Shown here in pieces: positions 34,944 through 43,096 of a stretch of DNA of 64,000 bases. The stretch comes from Parahaliea mediterranea (lineage in GTDB: Bacteria; Pseudomonadota; Gammaproteobacteria; Pseudomonadales; Halieaceae): contig NZ_QEWO01000009.1 in assembly GCF_003402235.1 (NCBI RefSeq), positions 41,371 to 105,370 of the forward strand. Direction: 5' to 3'. The first letter of the stretch is position 1. Every line of letters starts with the position of its first letter. The position numbers were made by a program, and so were the translations under genes. The notes under the pieces are model-generated. The model saw only the letters and a list, made by a program, of their open reading frames with translations. It was not told where the DNA came from and made no database searches.

Positions 34944-35690
34944 ATGGGGAAGTCCAACCAAACGCAGCATTCAAAAGTATTCTATCGCCCCATTGAGGCG
35001 GCAATCCGCTGGAGCGGTCTTGTACGATTCGAGGCCCGCATACTCAACACCCTGGGCGACAAGATCGTTCTGGATGTAAATGACTTTCCCCGCTGGCCGA
35101 TGCTGAAGTTGAACCTGGAGCGGCTGTACGATGCCTTCCGCAACGGCGAGCTACCTTACGGGAAGTCCGGCATCACCTGCGATGATCCAACGTTGCTGAC
35201 ACAGCCCGACCTCACCGTCAGGCATGTGGATCTGAAAGCCTGGATGACTCATTACTACCCAGACCAAAAGCCAGAATTCCTGTTCGAAGGCATCGAGCGC
35301 CACCTGCATTCCGCCATCAACCTGGACAACTTGCAGGCCCTGCTGATTGATCGCGAGGCGCTCAAGCTGCGACTCACGGAATTGGAGCAGTCCTTCAAAG
35401 CACTACAGGATCAGCACCGTTTGCTCAGCGAAAAAGCGAGCTGTGGGGCGGGAGAGGACAAAACCCTCTCGCTCCGTGGCGAGTCTACTTACCTGAGCGT
35501 TATCGGCGGGCTGCTGACCCTGCTGCTGGGTAAGTCCCCGAGCGGAAAGCGCTACTCCTCCTTCGACACCACCACATCCATCATCAGCGCACTGCTGGCC
35601 TATTTTCCCGGGCACCCCGGCATCAGTGAACGGACACTCTGGGAAAAATTCAGTGCCGCCAAACGGCACGTCGGCGACGAGGCCGACTGA
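34944..35690 (+). CDS. ICE-edge protein of unknown function
   Basis: 248 residues. The N-terminal half is mixed alpha/beta (VFYRPIEAAIRWSGLVRFEARIL); then comes a coiled-coil-like helix (LIDREALKLRLTELEQSFKALQDQHRLLSE), and last a conserved-looking segment YLSVIGGLLTLLLGKSPSGKRYSSFDTTTSIISALLAYFPGHPGISERTLWEKFSAAKRHV. That tail is a pattern I associate with unnamed proteins next to alpA on genomic islands. The ribosome site is weak (GATGAGAC). It is 109 bases upstream of alpA. Confidence 0.7.
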   Translation: MGKSNQTQHSKVFYRPIEAAIRWSGLVRFEARILNTLGDKIVLDVNDFPRWPMLKLNLERLYDAFRNGELPYGKSGITCDDPTLLTQPDLTVRHVDLKAWMTHYYPDQKPEFLFEGIERHLHSAINLDNLQALLIDREALKLRLTELEQSFKALQDQHRLLSEKASCGAGEDKTLSLRGESTYLSVIGGLLTLLLGKSPSGKRYSSFDTTTSIISALLAYFPGHPGISERTLWEKFSAAKRHVGDEAD

Positions 35691-35799
35691 CTGCAACTGC
35701 AGCCCTGGAACCTGCAGTTGCAGTGTATATCCCGCCCAGCTGACATTGAATGGACAGCACATTCTTCACCGCGCTATTGAGCGTACAGGAGTGCTTACC

Positions 35800-36015
35800 A
35801 TGTCTACACAGATGACCCAGGCCTTTCGCACTGAACGCCGCATCCTCCGCCGTCCGGAAGTCGAGGCCAAGACCGGTTTCAAGCGCGCGCATATCTACAA
35901 CCTGATGAAAGCCGGCAAGTTTCCGAAAGCGCTTCGCCTCGGCGTCCGCGCCGTTGGCTGGGATGCCGCCGAGATCGACCAGTGGATCGAAGAGCGCCTC
36001 AACGACCGTACCTGA
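35800..36015 (+). CDS. alpA: AlpA-family DNA-binding regulator (copy 1)
   Basis: 71 residues: ILRRPEVEAKTGFKRAHIYNLMKAGKFPKALRLGVRAVGWDAAEIDQWIEERL is the AlpA/MerR-like winged helix used by prophages and ICEs for excision or gene control. In ICEclc-like elements alpA stands directly upstream of parA, as here (39 bases). A second copy at 46516-46737 is highly similar. Confidence 0.9.
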   Translation: MSTQMTQAFRTERRILRRPEVEAKTGFKRAHIYNLMKAGKFPKALRLGVRAVGWDAAEIDQWIEERLNDRT

Positions 36016-36054
36016 TCCAGCCTTCTCAAACGCAACCCTGTGAGGAGGACAGTC

Positions 36055-36903
36055 ATGCAGGTCGTCTCCATTATTTCAACCAAGGGCGGGGTGGGCAAAA
36101 CCACCACGGCCGCGAATCTCGGCGGCATTGCGGCTGATGCGGGACTGCGGGTTCTGCTGCTTGACCTGGATGTCCAGCCAACCCTGTCCAGCTATTTCAC
36201 CCTACGGTCTCATGCACCGGGCGGCATCTATGAGCTGCTGGCCTTCAATGAACAGGATCGTTCTCGACTGGTATCCCACACCGCTATCGACGGCCTGGAC
36301 CTGGTGCTGTCCAATGACGACAAGGGTCAGCTGAACACCCTGCTGCTTCACGCGCCCGATGGACGGCTGCGCCTGCGCAATCTGCTACCGGTGTTCCGTC
36401 CTCATTATGATTTGCTGCTGATCGATACCCAGGGCGCGAGGAGTGTTCTGCTGGAGATGGCGGTACTGGCCTCCGATATTGCCCTCTCACCGGTCACGCC
36501 AGAGATTCTGGCGGCACGGGAATTTCGCCGCGGCACCCTGCAGCTGATGCAGGATATCGCCCCCTACCGGCGCCTCGGCATCGAACCACCCCCCCTGCAC
36601 CTGCTTATCAACCGGGTTCATCCAGTGTCCAGTAATGCACGGGTAATCCAGCAGGCACTGCGCGACCTGTTTGCCAACGAACCTGGCATCGTCGCGCTCG
36701 ATACCAGCATCCCGGCCATTGAAGCCTACCCACGCGCCTCGACCCAGGCGCTGCCCGTTCACCGGGTGGAATACCGTCGGCCCAAAGGACGGATCACGCC
36801 TGCCGCCTTCGACACCATGCGCGCGCTGGCCTGCGAGCTGCTACCGGCCTCGCAACCGGCATTTAGCCGACTGCAAGCCGGAGCCCACCGGAGGACTGCC
36901 TGA
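36055..36903 (+). CDS. parA: ParA-family partition ATPase of the ICE
   Basis: 282 residues from MQVVSIISTKGGVGKTTTAANLGG, directly after GAGGAGGACAG. It has the deviant Walker A KGGVGKTT, Walker A' LLLDLDVQPTLS and Walker B LLLIDTQGA. The family maintains the excised ICE and can affect its stability. It overlaps the next gene by one base (TGATGA). Confidence 0.92.
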   Translation: MQVVSIISTKGGVGKTTTAANLGGIAADAGLRVLLLDLDVQPTLSSYFTLRSHAPGGIYELLAFNEQDRSRLVSHTAIDGLDLVLSNDDKGQLNTLLLHAPDGRLRLRNLLPVFRPHYDLLLIDTQGARSVLLEMAVLASDIALSPVTPEILAAREFRRGTLQLMQDIAPYRRLGIEPPPLHLLINRVHPVSSNARVIQQALRDLFANEPGIVALDTSIPAIEAYPRASTQALPVHRVEYRRPKGRITPAAFDTMRALACELLPASQPAFSRLQAGAHRRTA

Positions 36904-37142
36904 TGACCCGCTTGCCGATTCCCTCGCGTGGCTACAAGCGCCTCAAACCACTGATCGAACTTGCCCAGGCCGAAGGCTGGCACGTGGAGCGCACCAGCGG
37001 TGGTCACCTGAAACTCACCAAACCCGGACTGCCACCGATCTACACCGGCTCAACGTCCAGTGACCATCGTGCCACCCGCAATGCCCTGGCACGCTTGCGG
37101 CGAGAAACCCGCTTTGCCGAGGAGCCTGATCACAATGGCTGA
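36903..37142 (+). CDS. HicA-like (YcfA-type) small protein within the par operon
   Basis: 79 residues: YKRLKPLIELAQAEGWHVERTSGGHLKLTKPG followed by DHRATRNALARLRRE. The GWxxxRxxGGHxxx signature is that of HicA toxins (double-stranded-RNA-binding fold with a catalytic His). No HicB antitoxin is present; it is instead fused into the partition operon, overlapping parA by one base and parB by 8 bases. It may be a domesticated RNA-binding protein rather than a toxin. Confidence 0.65.
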   Translation: MTRLPIPSRGYKRLKPLIELAQAEGWHVERTSGGHLKLTKPGLPPIYTGSTSSDHRATRNALARLRRETRFAEEPDHNG

Positions 37143-38868
37143 CCTCACCTCCAAAGACATGGCCGGCAAACTACTGGCCGATCAATTCCGACGCAGTGGC
37201 CCTGACGCAGAGGCGTTGAGCGATCCTATCGCCGACACCCCCATGACCGTGACCCTGGAGCAACTGCTGCCGTATGACCTAAACCCGCGGGTCACTCGCA
37301 ACCCCCGCTACGAAGAGCTCAAAGAATCCATACGAAAGCGCGGGCTCGATACGCCACCGGCCATCACCCGCCGGCCCGGCGAAAGCCATTACATTATCCG
37401 CAACGGCGGCAATACCCGTCTGGCAATCCTGAATGAGTTGTGGACTGAAACGAAAGACGAGACATTCTTTCGCATCCAGTGCCTGTTCCGCCCCTGGCCG
37501 GAGCGCGGTGAGATTGTCGCCCTGACCGGGCACTTGGCCGAGAACGAATTGCACGGGGGACTGACCTTCATTGAGCGCGCTCTGGGTGTCGAGAAAGCCC
37601 GCGAGCTGTACGAGGTCGAATCGGACACCACGCTGACACAAACCGAACTGGCCAGGCGATTGAGTGCGGACGGTTATCCCATCACCCAGCCCCACATCAG
37701 CCGCATGCAGGATGCCGTGTTCTATCTGCTTCCCGCCATCCCCACCGTGCTCTATAGCGGTTTGGGACGGCCACAGATCGAGCGGCTGACCGCCTTGCGC
37801 AAGTCCAGCGAGAGGACATGGGAAGCGCTGAGCATGAGCCGCGGCGTGGAGATGGAATTTGCCAGCCTGTTCCACGATGTGCTCGCAACCTTCGACAGCG
37901 ACGCGGAGGGTTTCTCGGTCAGACGCATCCAGGACGAATTGATTGGACAGATGGCCGAACTCCTGCAGGTCGACTACGACACCCTGACCCTGGATATCAC
38001 GGAATCTGATGGTCGCAACCGCCTGACGTCAGCCGGTGCAGCCCTCAAACAACGCCCTGCCGCAGATGATCCTGCCCCTCGCTCCATCGAACAGAGCCCA
38101 GGCCCATCACAGCCACAACGCCAGGCGCCACCGGCAGACGAACAAAGGGCTGACACAGCACCTAAACCGGCGAAGATAAAGGAGTCCCCACCTCCAGAAC
38201 GTCCTGATTCATCGGCCACCGATATCGGCAATCCTGTATTGGCTGCGCCTGATAACGAACGACTTCAGGCGCATGTGGTGACGCCAGCGACAACCACCGA
38301 CCGACTCCAGGACATTCAGCGCCTGCTGGCGGACCAGACAGGCAACATGCAGCCAGACTTCGAGTCGACCGTTCTGCAGGCGATCCCAGTCCAGGCTGGA
38401 GGGCTCTACCCCATCACGGACGTTTGGTACATCGAGCCCGGTCTGGACGCACCCGACAGCCTGCGTGTGCATATTGCCCAGTTCGCCACCGAAATGGCCC
38501 ATGAGGCAGGACAAGCCCAACACATACAGCCAACCGATACGGGGATCGGCTTCCACTGCGATATGCAGGCACTTTCCGTTGATGGTCACGTGATGCCGCT
38601 GATGGGGCGCGCAGTCCTTACCCTACTGTATGCGCTGAGTGCAGGCGTCCACTCATCAAGCCCGCCCACCGGTGGCATCGACAATCTGCGGCTGCTGGAC
38701 TTGCTGGGGCCTCTGCTGCAGGGGCGTCAAGGCGCGCATCACGATTCACTATCGCGGCTAAGCGATAACGGTCTGGTCAAGTTGTTCCGCCTGCTGCGGC
38801 TGTCACGTCGATTGGTGGAGCTGGAGTCGGGCACTGGCACCGAACTCACACCCCCCGGGGGTTCATAG
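37135..38868 (+). CDS. parB: ParB-family partition protein (ICE type)
   Basis: 577 residues from the ATG at 37135. The N-terminal ParB/Spo0J core reads EQLLPYDLNPRVTRNPRYEELKESIRKRGL and IIRNGGNTRLAIL (nucleotide-binding region); the helix-turn-helix is TQTELARRLSADGYPITQPHISRMQ. A Pro/Ala-rich linker (about 325-400) separates a C-terminal domain of about 170 residues. The length and layout fit the long ParB of PFGI-1-like elements. Partner of ParA; the parS site was not identified. Confidence 0.88.
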   Translation: MADLTSKDMAGKLLADQFRRSGPDAEALSDPIADTPMTVTLEQLLPYDLNPRVTRNPRYEELKESIRKRGLDTPPAITRRPGESHYIIRNGGNTRLAILNELWTETKDETFFRIQCLFRPWPERGEIVALTGHLAENELHGGLTFIERALGVEKARELYEVESDTTLTQTELARRLSADGYPITQPHISRMQDAVFYLLPAIPTVLYSGLGRPQIERLTALRKSSERTWEALSMSRGVEMEFASLFHDVLATFDSDAEGFSVRRIQDELIGQMAELLQVDYDTLTLDITESDGRNRLTSAGAALKQRPAADDPAPRSIEQSPGPSQPQRQAPPADEQRADTAPKPAKIKESPPPERPDSSATDIGNPVLAAPDNERLQAHVVTPATTTDRLQDIQRLLADQTGNMQPDFESTVLQAIPVQAGGLYPITDVWYIEPGLDAPDSLRVHIAQFATEMAHEAGQAQHIQPTDTGIGFHCDMQALSVDGHVMPLMGRAVLTLLYALSAGVHSSSPPTGGIDNLRLLDLLGPLLQGRQGAHHDSLSRLSDNGLVKLFRLLRLSRRLVELESGTGTELTPPGGS

Positions 38869-38884
38869 CGTTCCAGGAGGCAGC

Positions 38885-39445
38885 ATGTCGGCACCCCACC
38901 CACTCAACCAGGCTGTGATTGCACAGGCACTGCATGATCTGCGCAACGGCCAGCTGCGGCGCTGCAAAGCCATGGGGTTCGGCGAACAGGAATTGGGGGC
39001 ACTGAAGCACCCCGCCCTGGTCAGCGTACTGATCAATGCTTCCGTGCCCTGGTGTTCGGTCACCGTCAACCGCGACGTGCTGCAGCGCTTGTTGCGCCAG
39101 GTAGCAGACGTTGAGAAAGAAATCGCCGCGGTTGATCGCATGCTGCGCCTGGGCGCCAGTACCGAGATGGTGAGCAAGTTCTACGGCCTGACGCATCAGG
39201 AGGTCGCCTTGCGCCGTGACATTCTCGGCCTGCCCAAGCGTAAAGGCCGCCATCCCGGATTGAGCGAGGAACAGGACACCGAACTGTGGCGGCGATGGGA
39301 CCCCGAGGTCAAACAGCGCGGTATCGCCCTGGATGATCCCCTGGCCTTGCTCGACCTTACGCTGGATCTTGCTGAAGATCTCAATTTGCCCGCTTCCGTC
39401 CTGTGGTCAACGATCAATGCCTGGATCGACCAGGGTCTGGTGTGA
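38885..39445 (+). CDS. DUF2857 ICE protein
   Basis: 186 residues behind CCAGGAGGCAGC. The region LLRQVADVEKEIAAVDRMLRLGASTEMVSKFYGLTHQEVALRRDILGLPKRKGRHP carries a helix-turn-helix-like element and is the DUF2857 signature found between parB and the STY4528 gene in this ICE family. It starts 16 bases after parB. Probably a regulator or replication accessory; function untested. Confidence 0.83.
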   Translation: MSAPHPLNQAVIAQALHDLRNGQLRRCKAMGFGEQELGALKHPALVSVLINASVPWCSVTVNRDVLQRLLRQVADVEKEIAAVDRMLRLGASTEMVSKFYGLTHQEVALRRDILGLPKRKGRHPGLSEEQDTELWRRWDPEVKQRGIALDDPLALLDLTLDLAEDLNLPASVLWSTINAWIDQGLV

Positions 39446-39448
39446 CCC

Positions 39449-40648
39449 ATGGCCAGCGAAACACCGGGCCGCGGCAGCGGCCCCGCTACGCTGACCACAC
39501 TTCTGGATGATGCAGCTCAGCGCTTAGACACGCGCCCGGCTACAGTTAACGCGCAAGACGGCTTCCTGTTCAGCGGCAACCGCCACGAAAGCGTGCCCAG
39601 AGCATTGTTTCTCGATCGCCGCTTGACCCCCCTGGAGCGCAATGCCTGGCAGGTCTTTCGTCTGCTGCTGAACGACGACGGCGTGACCGCCCTCCCCACC
39701 TATGAGCGCCTGCGACCCTACCTGGCATCCATGCCGTGCACAGCCAAAGCCTCTCACGAAACCGTCGCCAGAGCGCTGACCCAATTACGCTTGACCCGCT
39801 GGCTCAGCCTGGCCCGGCGACGACGTGACCCCAGATCTGGACGCTTGCTGGGTAACCTGTATGTGCTCCATGACGAACCCCTGTCACCCTTCGAGGCCAT
39901 GCAACTCGATACCGAGTACCTGGGACTGGTCAGCCAAGCGCTGACCCATGCCGCCAAGGCTGTACGGATCGTTGGCGTCAACGCACTCAGAGAAATCACC
40001 GAAGACCCATTGATCAGCGGCCGGACGCTGCCCTCGCGCCTGCAGGTCATGGCGGAGCGCCTGGCGGGGCAAAATTGGCACGGCGACGCCACCAAGATCG
40101 AGCCTGTGGATAACTCCAAAACCGAAGAGAGCGCTCAGGCCCTTCTTCGGGATTATGACGAGCCCTCTTCGAAATCCGAATCGGGGCGCAAAGGCCCGTC
40201 TGACGGCATTCTTCCGATTCCGAAGAACCGTAGTACTGTACGTAAAAGAAGTATTAAAAATATTAATGTACGTACAGTACTGAACGAGTTGCAACATCTG
40301 AATCTGCCACCACGGTTTGATCGTCTCGACGATGAGCAGAAAGCTGGCGCATTGCTCGCATTGAGGAAGGTCGACAGAGAACTGCAACAGCCGGTGATCG
40401 ATGAGTGGAACGTTCGCTGCTGCGACAGCTACATCAAGAAACCGGCCAATTACCTGTTTGGCCTGATCCAGCGGGCAATGCGAGGCGAGTTCCATGCCTG
40501 GGCAGGCGTCGATCCCATCAAGGAGTTCAAGGCGGAGCGATCGGCGCCACACATCGACGGCGAGGCTGCGGGACCCACCCAGCCCTCAGACCCTGAGCAG
40601 GTGAAAGCCCAGATCGCTCGCTTACAGGCAATCTTCCACAAGGGCTGA
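39449..40648 (+). CDS. STY4528-family pathogenicity-island replication protein
   Basis: 399 residues starting 3 bases after DUF2857. The N-terminal region (RALFLDRRLTPLERNAWQVFRLLLNDDGVTALPTYERLRPYL, then ARALTQLRLTRWLSLARRRRDPRSG) looks like a replication-initiator winged helix, as in the STY4528 family. The middle is lower in GC with a poly-Lys stretch (VRKRSIKN). The C-terminal tail DPEQVKAQIARLQAIFHKG is repeated in diverged form just downstream (40671-40787). Confidence 0.83.
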   Translation: MASETPGRGSGPATLTTLLDDAAQRLDTRPATVNAQDGFLFSGNRHESVPRALFLDRRLTPLERNAWQVFRLLLNDDGVTALPTYERLRPYLASMPCTAKASHETVARALTQLRLTRWLSLARRRRDPRSGRLLGNLYVLHDEPLSPFEAMQLDTEYLGLVSQALTHAAKAVRIVGVNALREITEDPLISGRTLPSRLQVMAERLAGQNWHGDATKIEPVDNSKTEESAQALLRDYDEPSSKSESGRKGPSDGILPIPKNRSTVRKRSIKNINVRTVLNELQHLNLPPRFDRLDDEQKAGALLALRKVDRELQQPVIDEWNVRCCDSYIKKPANYLFGLIQRAMRGEFHAWAGVDPIKEFKAERSAPHIDGEAAGPTQPSDPEQVKAQIARLQAIFHKG

Positions 40649-40653
40649 TGCCG

Positions 40654-40672
40654 ATTATGCCAGTGGCATAAT
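40654..40672. repeat. 19-bp palindrome ATTATGCCAGTGGCATAAT, copy 1
   Basis: Exact palindrome around a central G, 6 bases after the STY4528 stop. The following bases (GGAACACACGGCCTTCCC) are shared with copy 3 with few changes, so the repeat unit is longer than the palindrome at those two places. Confidence 0.8.
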
Positions 40673-40787
40673 GGAACACACGGCCTTCCCCAGTCCGACC
40701 ACGGACCCTGAGCAACCAAGGACACACCTCGCCCGTCTGCAGTCGATGTTCAACAAAAACCTGACAGGCATTATGCCAGTGGCATAA
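40671..40787 (+). pseudogene. Diverged duplicate of the STY4528 C-terminal tail (38-codon frame)
   Basis: The frame from ATG 40671 encodes 38 residues containing DPEQPRTHLARLQSMFNKN. It aligns with DPEQVKAQIARLQAIFHKG at the end of the gene upstream, and it ends inside the second palindrome (IMPVA stop). I read it as a duplicated fragment of about 110 bases that has diverged. Translation as a small peptide is possible but no ribosome site is evident. Confidence 0.5.
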
Positions 40788-40788
40788 T
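40770..40788. repeat. 19-bp palindrome, copy 2 (upstream of parD)
   Basis: Identical to copy 1. It lies 29 bases upstream of the parD start, where an autoregulatory operator would be expected for a ribbon-helix-helix antitoxin. Confidence 0.8.
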
Positions 40789-40817
40789 CGCAGCCAGTGC
40801 CATCAGGAGACCCTCCC

Positions 40818-41108
40818 ATGCCAACACGTCACGTCATACTCAGCGAGCAGCAAAACAACCTGGTCGAGAGGCTGGTGCAGTCCGGGCGCTACCAGAACGC
40901 CAGCGAAGTGCTGCGGGAAGGCCTGCGTCTGATCGAGCAGCGAGAGCGTCTTGAGGCCGCCAAGCTCAACGCCCTCCGGGAAGCGGCCAGCCTGGGCTGG
41001 GCGGATATTGCCGCTGGCCGCTGCGCCAAGATGGCCGACGACCAGCTTGATGATTTCATCAGCCAACTGGGGCTGAGTGCCGCCGCTCGAGCAAAATCGG
41101 CGACCTGA
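40818..41108 (+). CDS. parD: ParD-type antitoxin without visible toxin gene
   Basis: 96 residues from the ATG at 40818: MPTRHVILSEQQNNLVERLVQSGRYQNASEVLREGLRLIEQRE is the ribbon-helix-helix of ParD (CopG-like) antitoxins, followed by a helical toxin-binding tail. A parE gene would normally overlap its stop, but none is found on either strand before the next ICE gene at 41313. It is flanked by copies 2 and 3 of the palindrome. It may act as a stand-alone regulator. Confidence 0.83.
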   Translation: MPTRHVILSEQQNNLVERLVQSGRYQNASEVLREGLRLIEQRERLEAAKLNALREAASLGWADIAAGRCAKMADDQLDDFISQLGLSAAARAKSAT

Positions 41109-41121
41109 CCGGGACTTGATG

Positions 41122-41140
41122 ATTATGCCAGTGGCATAAC
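41122..41140. repeat. 19-bp palindrome, copy 3
   Basis: ATTATGCCAGTGGCATAAC, one change at the last base, 14 bases after the parD stop. It is followed by CGGAACACGCAGCCTTCCC, similar to the flank of copy 1. Confidence 0.78.
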
Positions 41141-41163
41141 CGGAACACGCAGCCTTCCCGACC

Positions 41164-41185
41164 TACCCCTCCCCTACCCCTCCCC
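41164..41185. repeat. Two tandem TACCCCTCCCC units
   Basis: An exact 11-bp pyrimidine-rich tandem duplication between parD and the TIGR03761 gene. No function can be assigned. Confidence 0.6.
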
Positions 41186-41204
41186 CGCCTGATCACTGCC
41201 TCAA

Positions 41205-41250
41205 CCGCACCCGGTATTTCAAACGGGCGACGAATGGGTGCGGTTTCTTT
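41205..41250 (+). terminator. Rho-independent terminator/attenuator
   Basis: CCGCACCC pairs with GGGTGCGG across a 23-base loop and is followed by TTTCTTT. It lies between parD and the TIGR03761 gene, whose start is 63 bases beyond. It would end the replication transcript or attenuate the next gene. Confidence 0.6.
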
Positions 41251-41312
41251 ACGGACAGCCTTCCCGCCTTTGCCGATGCTGGCGACTCGATTTTCCACAG
41301 CGAGTCGCTCAC

Positions 41313-42098
41313 ATGGCCAACGAATCTCTGCAACTCAACCTCGGATCGCTGCGCAGTGCAATGGCACTCACGCTGCATACTCACCACGCCTCCCGCATCT
41401 GGCACGGTCGTGCTGCGTCGGACGGCAAGCCAGGCATCATCGGACTCAACGGCTTTCTGTCGATCATGAACAAACTCAAGCGCGGCGCAGAGCAGGACGA
41501 TCCCTACTCGGACTGGTGGATGCTGCGCATCGAGGACAAGATCATCGATACCCGGACACGCCTGCAGACCCTGCGCGAACAGGTGGACCAGGCCCTGGCG
41601 GATGTGCCGGCGGCCCTCAGTCTGGGGGAAAATCTCAACGTGCAGCCTGTCAAGCTGCCGTTGTTCGTCAATGCCCAGCTGGGTTTTATGGCGGTCTATC
41701 TGCTCGCCGACTACGACGATCTGGCACGCCGCCTGATTCTGGCACATCACACCGCGCTGATTGACCGCAGCACCCTGGAGCGCTGGCTCAATGAGGGAGG
41801 GCATGCGCTGCGCAGCCTGTTTTCACTGGCGCAGCAGTACCGCTACTCCGGCGCCTGCCGCGACGACTTCGCCGCCAACAACGCGGCGGCACGGGAGGCC
41901 AGGGAAAAGTTCGGTGAGCTGCCCCAGGAGGTGCTCGAAGGCACACGCCGCTCGCGCTTCGCGCCGCCAATCAGCCGCCGATCATCGCGAAACACGCCAG
42001 CCCCAGAGAGCAACGTTGTCGATGAGCCAGCCGATAGGGCAGAAGACGCCGGTGATGCCAGCGAGGATGCTTCACCAGACGAAGAGGCATCGGCATGA
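41313..42098 (+). CDS. TIGR03761-family integrating conjugative element protein
   Basis: 261 residues from MANESLQLNLGSLRSAMALTLHTHHASRIWHGR. The GRAASDGKPGIIGLNGFLSIMNKLKRGAEQDDPYSDWWMLRIEDKI segment is characteristic of TIGR03761 proteins, which occur between the STY4528 and DUF3158/ssb genes in this ICE family. Helical, no catalytic motif; a disordered acidic tail (about 225-261). Its stop overlaps the next start by ATGA. Role unknown, possibly DNA processing. Confidence 0.85.
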   Translation: MANESLQLNLGSLRSAMALTLHTHHASRIWHGRAASDGKPGIIGLNGFLSIMNKLKRGAEQDDPYSDWWMLRIEDKIIDTRTRLQTLREQVDQALADVPAALSLGENLNVQPVKLPLFVNAQLGFMAVYLLADYDDLARRLILAHHTALIDRSTLERWLNEGGHALRSLFSLAQQYRYSGACRDDFAANNAAAREAREKFGELPQEVLEGTRRSRFAPPISRRSSRNTPAPESNVVDEPADRAEDAGDASEDASPDEEASA

Positions 42099-42631
42099 CG
42101 ACACCTGACTTCACCCGTTCACCACCTCGCTTTTCGCCACTGGAACAGCCGGCCTTCCAGCAGCTGGAACAGGCAGCCTACCTAAAAGGCCTTTTAAAAC
42201 CTTTTAAGGGTAAGGGGAGTCTGGAGGACTGGGCCAGCCAATGCATCACCCTGCGAGATGGTTTGATCGGCCTGGCTCAGAGACATGTGCTCACCCAGGC
42301 CCGCCGCACTCCGTTCAGTCTGCTTGGTGTCCAGCTGGCCCAACAAAACACGGGGGCCGGCACCACCTTCCTGCGCTGGCGCAACCTCGACAGGTCCGCC
42401 ATGGGCGTCGCGCTGTGGGAGGGGCTGATCGCCGATCCAGCCACCCCAGCCTCACTGATCGACGATCTCTACGCCATGGAGCTGCAGAGGATCACCCTGA
42501 ACATGCAGATCAGTCTCACTCACAGTATTGCCCGCCAGGCCGTGGACTGCGCAGCCAAAATCCAGCGGGCTCAAACCGTTTACCACCGCCGCATCCGGCA
42601 ACACGTCTTGACCCAGGAGAGGACACCATGA
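42095..42631 (+). CDS. DUF3158 ICE protein
   Basis: 178 residues, overlapping both TIGR03761 and ssb by 4 bases. The N-terminal part LEQAAYLKGLLKPFKGKGSLEDWASQCITLRDGLIGLAQR and the FLRWRNLDRSAMGVALWEGLI segment match the DUF3158 family, always found beside ssb and topB in these elements. All-helical. Function unknown. Confidence 0.83.
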   Translation: MTTPDFTRSPPRFSPLEQPAFQQLEQAAYLKGLLKPFKGKGSLEDWASQCITLRDGLIGLAQRHVLTQARRTPFSLLGVQLAQQNTGAGTTFLRWRNLDRSAMGVALWEGLIADPATPASLIDDLYAMELQRITLNMQISLTHSIARQAVDCAAKIQRAQTVYHRRIRQHVLTQERTP

Positions 42632-43023
42632 GCACACGTTTTTTAGGCGAGGGCAATATCGGCTCTGCGCCAGAGTACCGGGCATTCACCAACGGCAACG
42701 ACGAACCCCGTCGCCTGCTGCGCCTGAACGTCTACTTCGACAACCCTGTGCCCACCAAGGAGGGTTACGAGGATCGGGGCGGATTCTGGGCACCGGTGGA
42801 GCTGTGGCACCGCGATGCCGAGCACTGGCAAACGCTGTACCAGAGGGGCATGCGCGTACTGGTGGAAGGCCGGACCGTACGGGACGAGTGGGAGGATGCC
42901 GACGAGAACGAACGCGTGACCTTCAAGATCGAGGCCCGCCGAGTGGGCATCCTGCCGTATCGCGTCGAGCGCGTAACCCTGGCACCCAAAGAGCCCGTTG
43001 CTGAGCAGCATGCCGAAGCGTAA
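42628..43023 (+). CDS. ssb: ICE-type single-stranded DNA-binding protein
   Basis: 131 residues from MSTRFLGEGNIGSAPEYRAF. An OB-fold is visible (LLRLNVYFDNPVP, FWAPVELWHRDAEHWQTLYQRGMRVLVEGRTVRDEW). It is the diverged SSB class of PFGI-1-like ICEs, lacking the acidic DDDIPF tail of chromosomal SSB. It would coat single-stranded DNA during transfer or replication. Confidence 0.85.
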   Translation: MSTRFLGEGNIGSAPEYRAFTNGNDEPRRLLRLNVYFDNPVPTKEGYEDRGGFWAPVELWHRDAEHWQTLYQRGMRVLVEGRTVRDEWEDADENERVTFKIEARRVGILPYRVERVTLAPKEPVAEQHAEA

Positions 43024-43077
43024 AAGAACTGTGAGCGGCTGCACCAGCCCTCCGCCGCTCACTCTGCGCCAACGCCG

Positions 43078-43096
43078 ATTATGCCAGTGGCATAGT
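43078..43096. repeat. 19-bp palindrome, copy 4 (upstream of topB)
   Basis: ATTATGCCAGTGGCATAGT, one change from copies 1 and 2, in the 235-bp gap between ssb and topB. A further GGGACG/CGTCCC pairing follows at 43101-43128. Nothing else is identified in the gap. Confidence 0.75.

Noticed and set aside
40654..43096. Reading the four palindromes as a CRISPR array
   Set aside because: Spacing is irregular (116, 352 and 1956 bases) and genes lie between copies; no cas genes are present.
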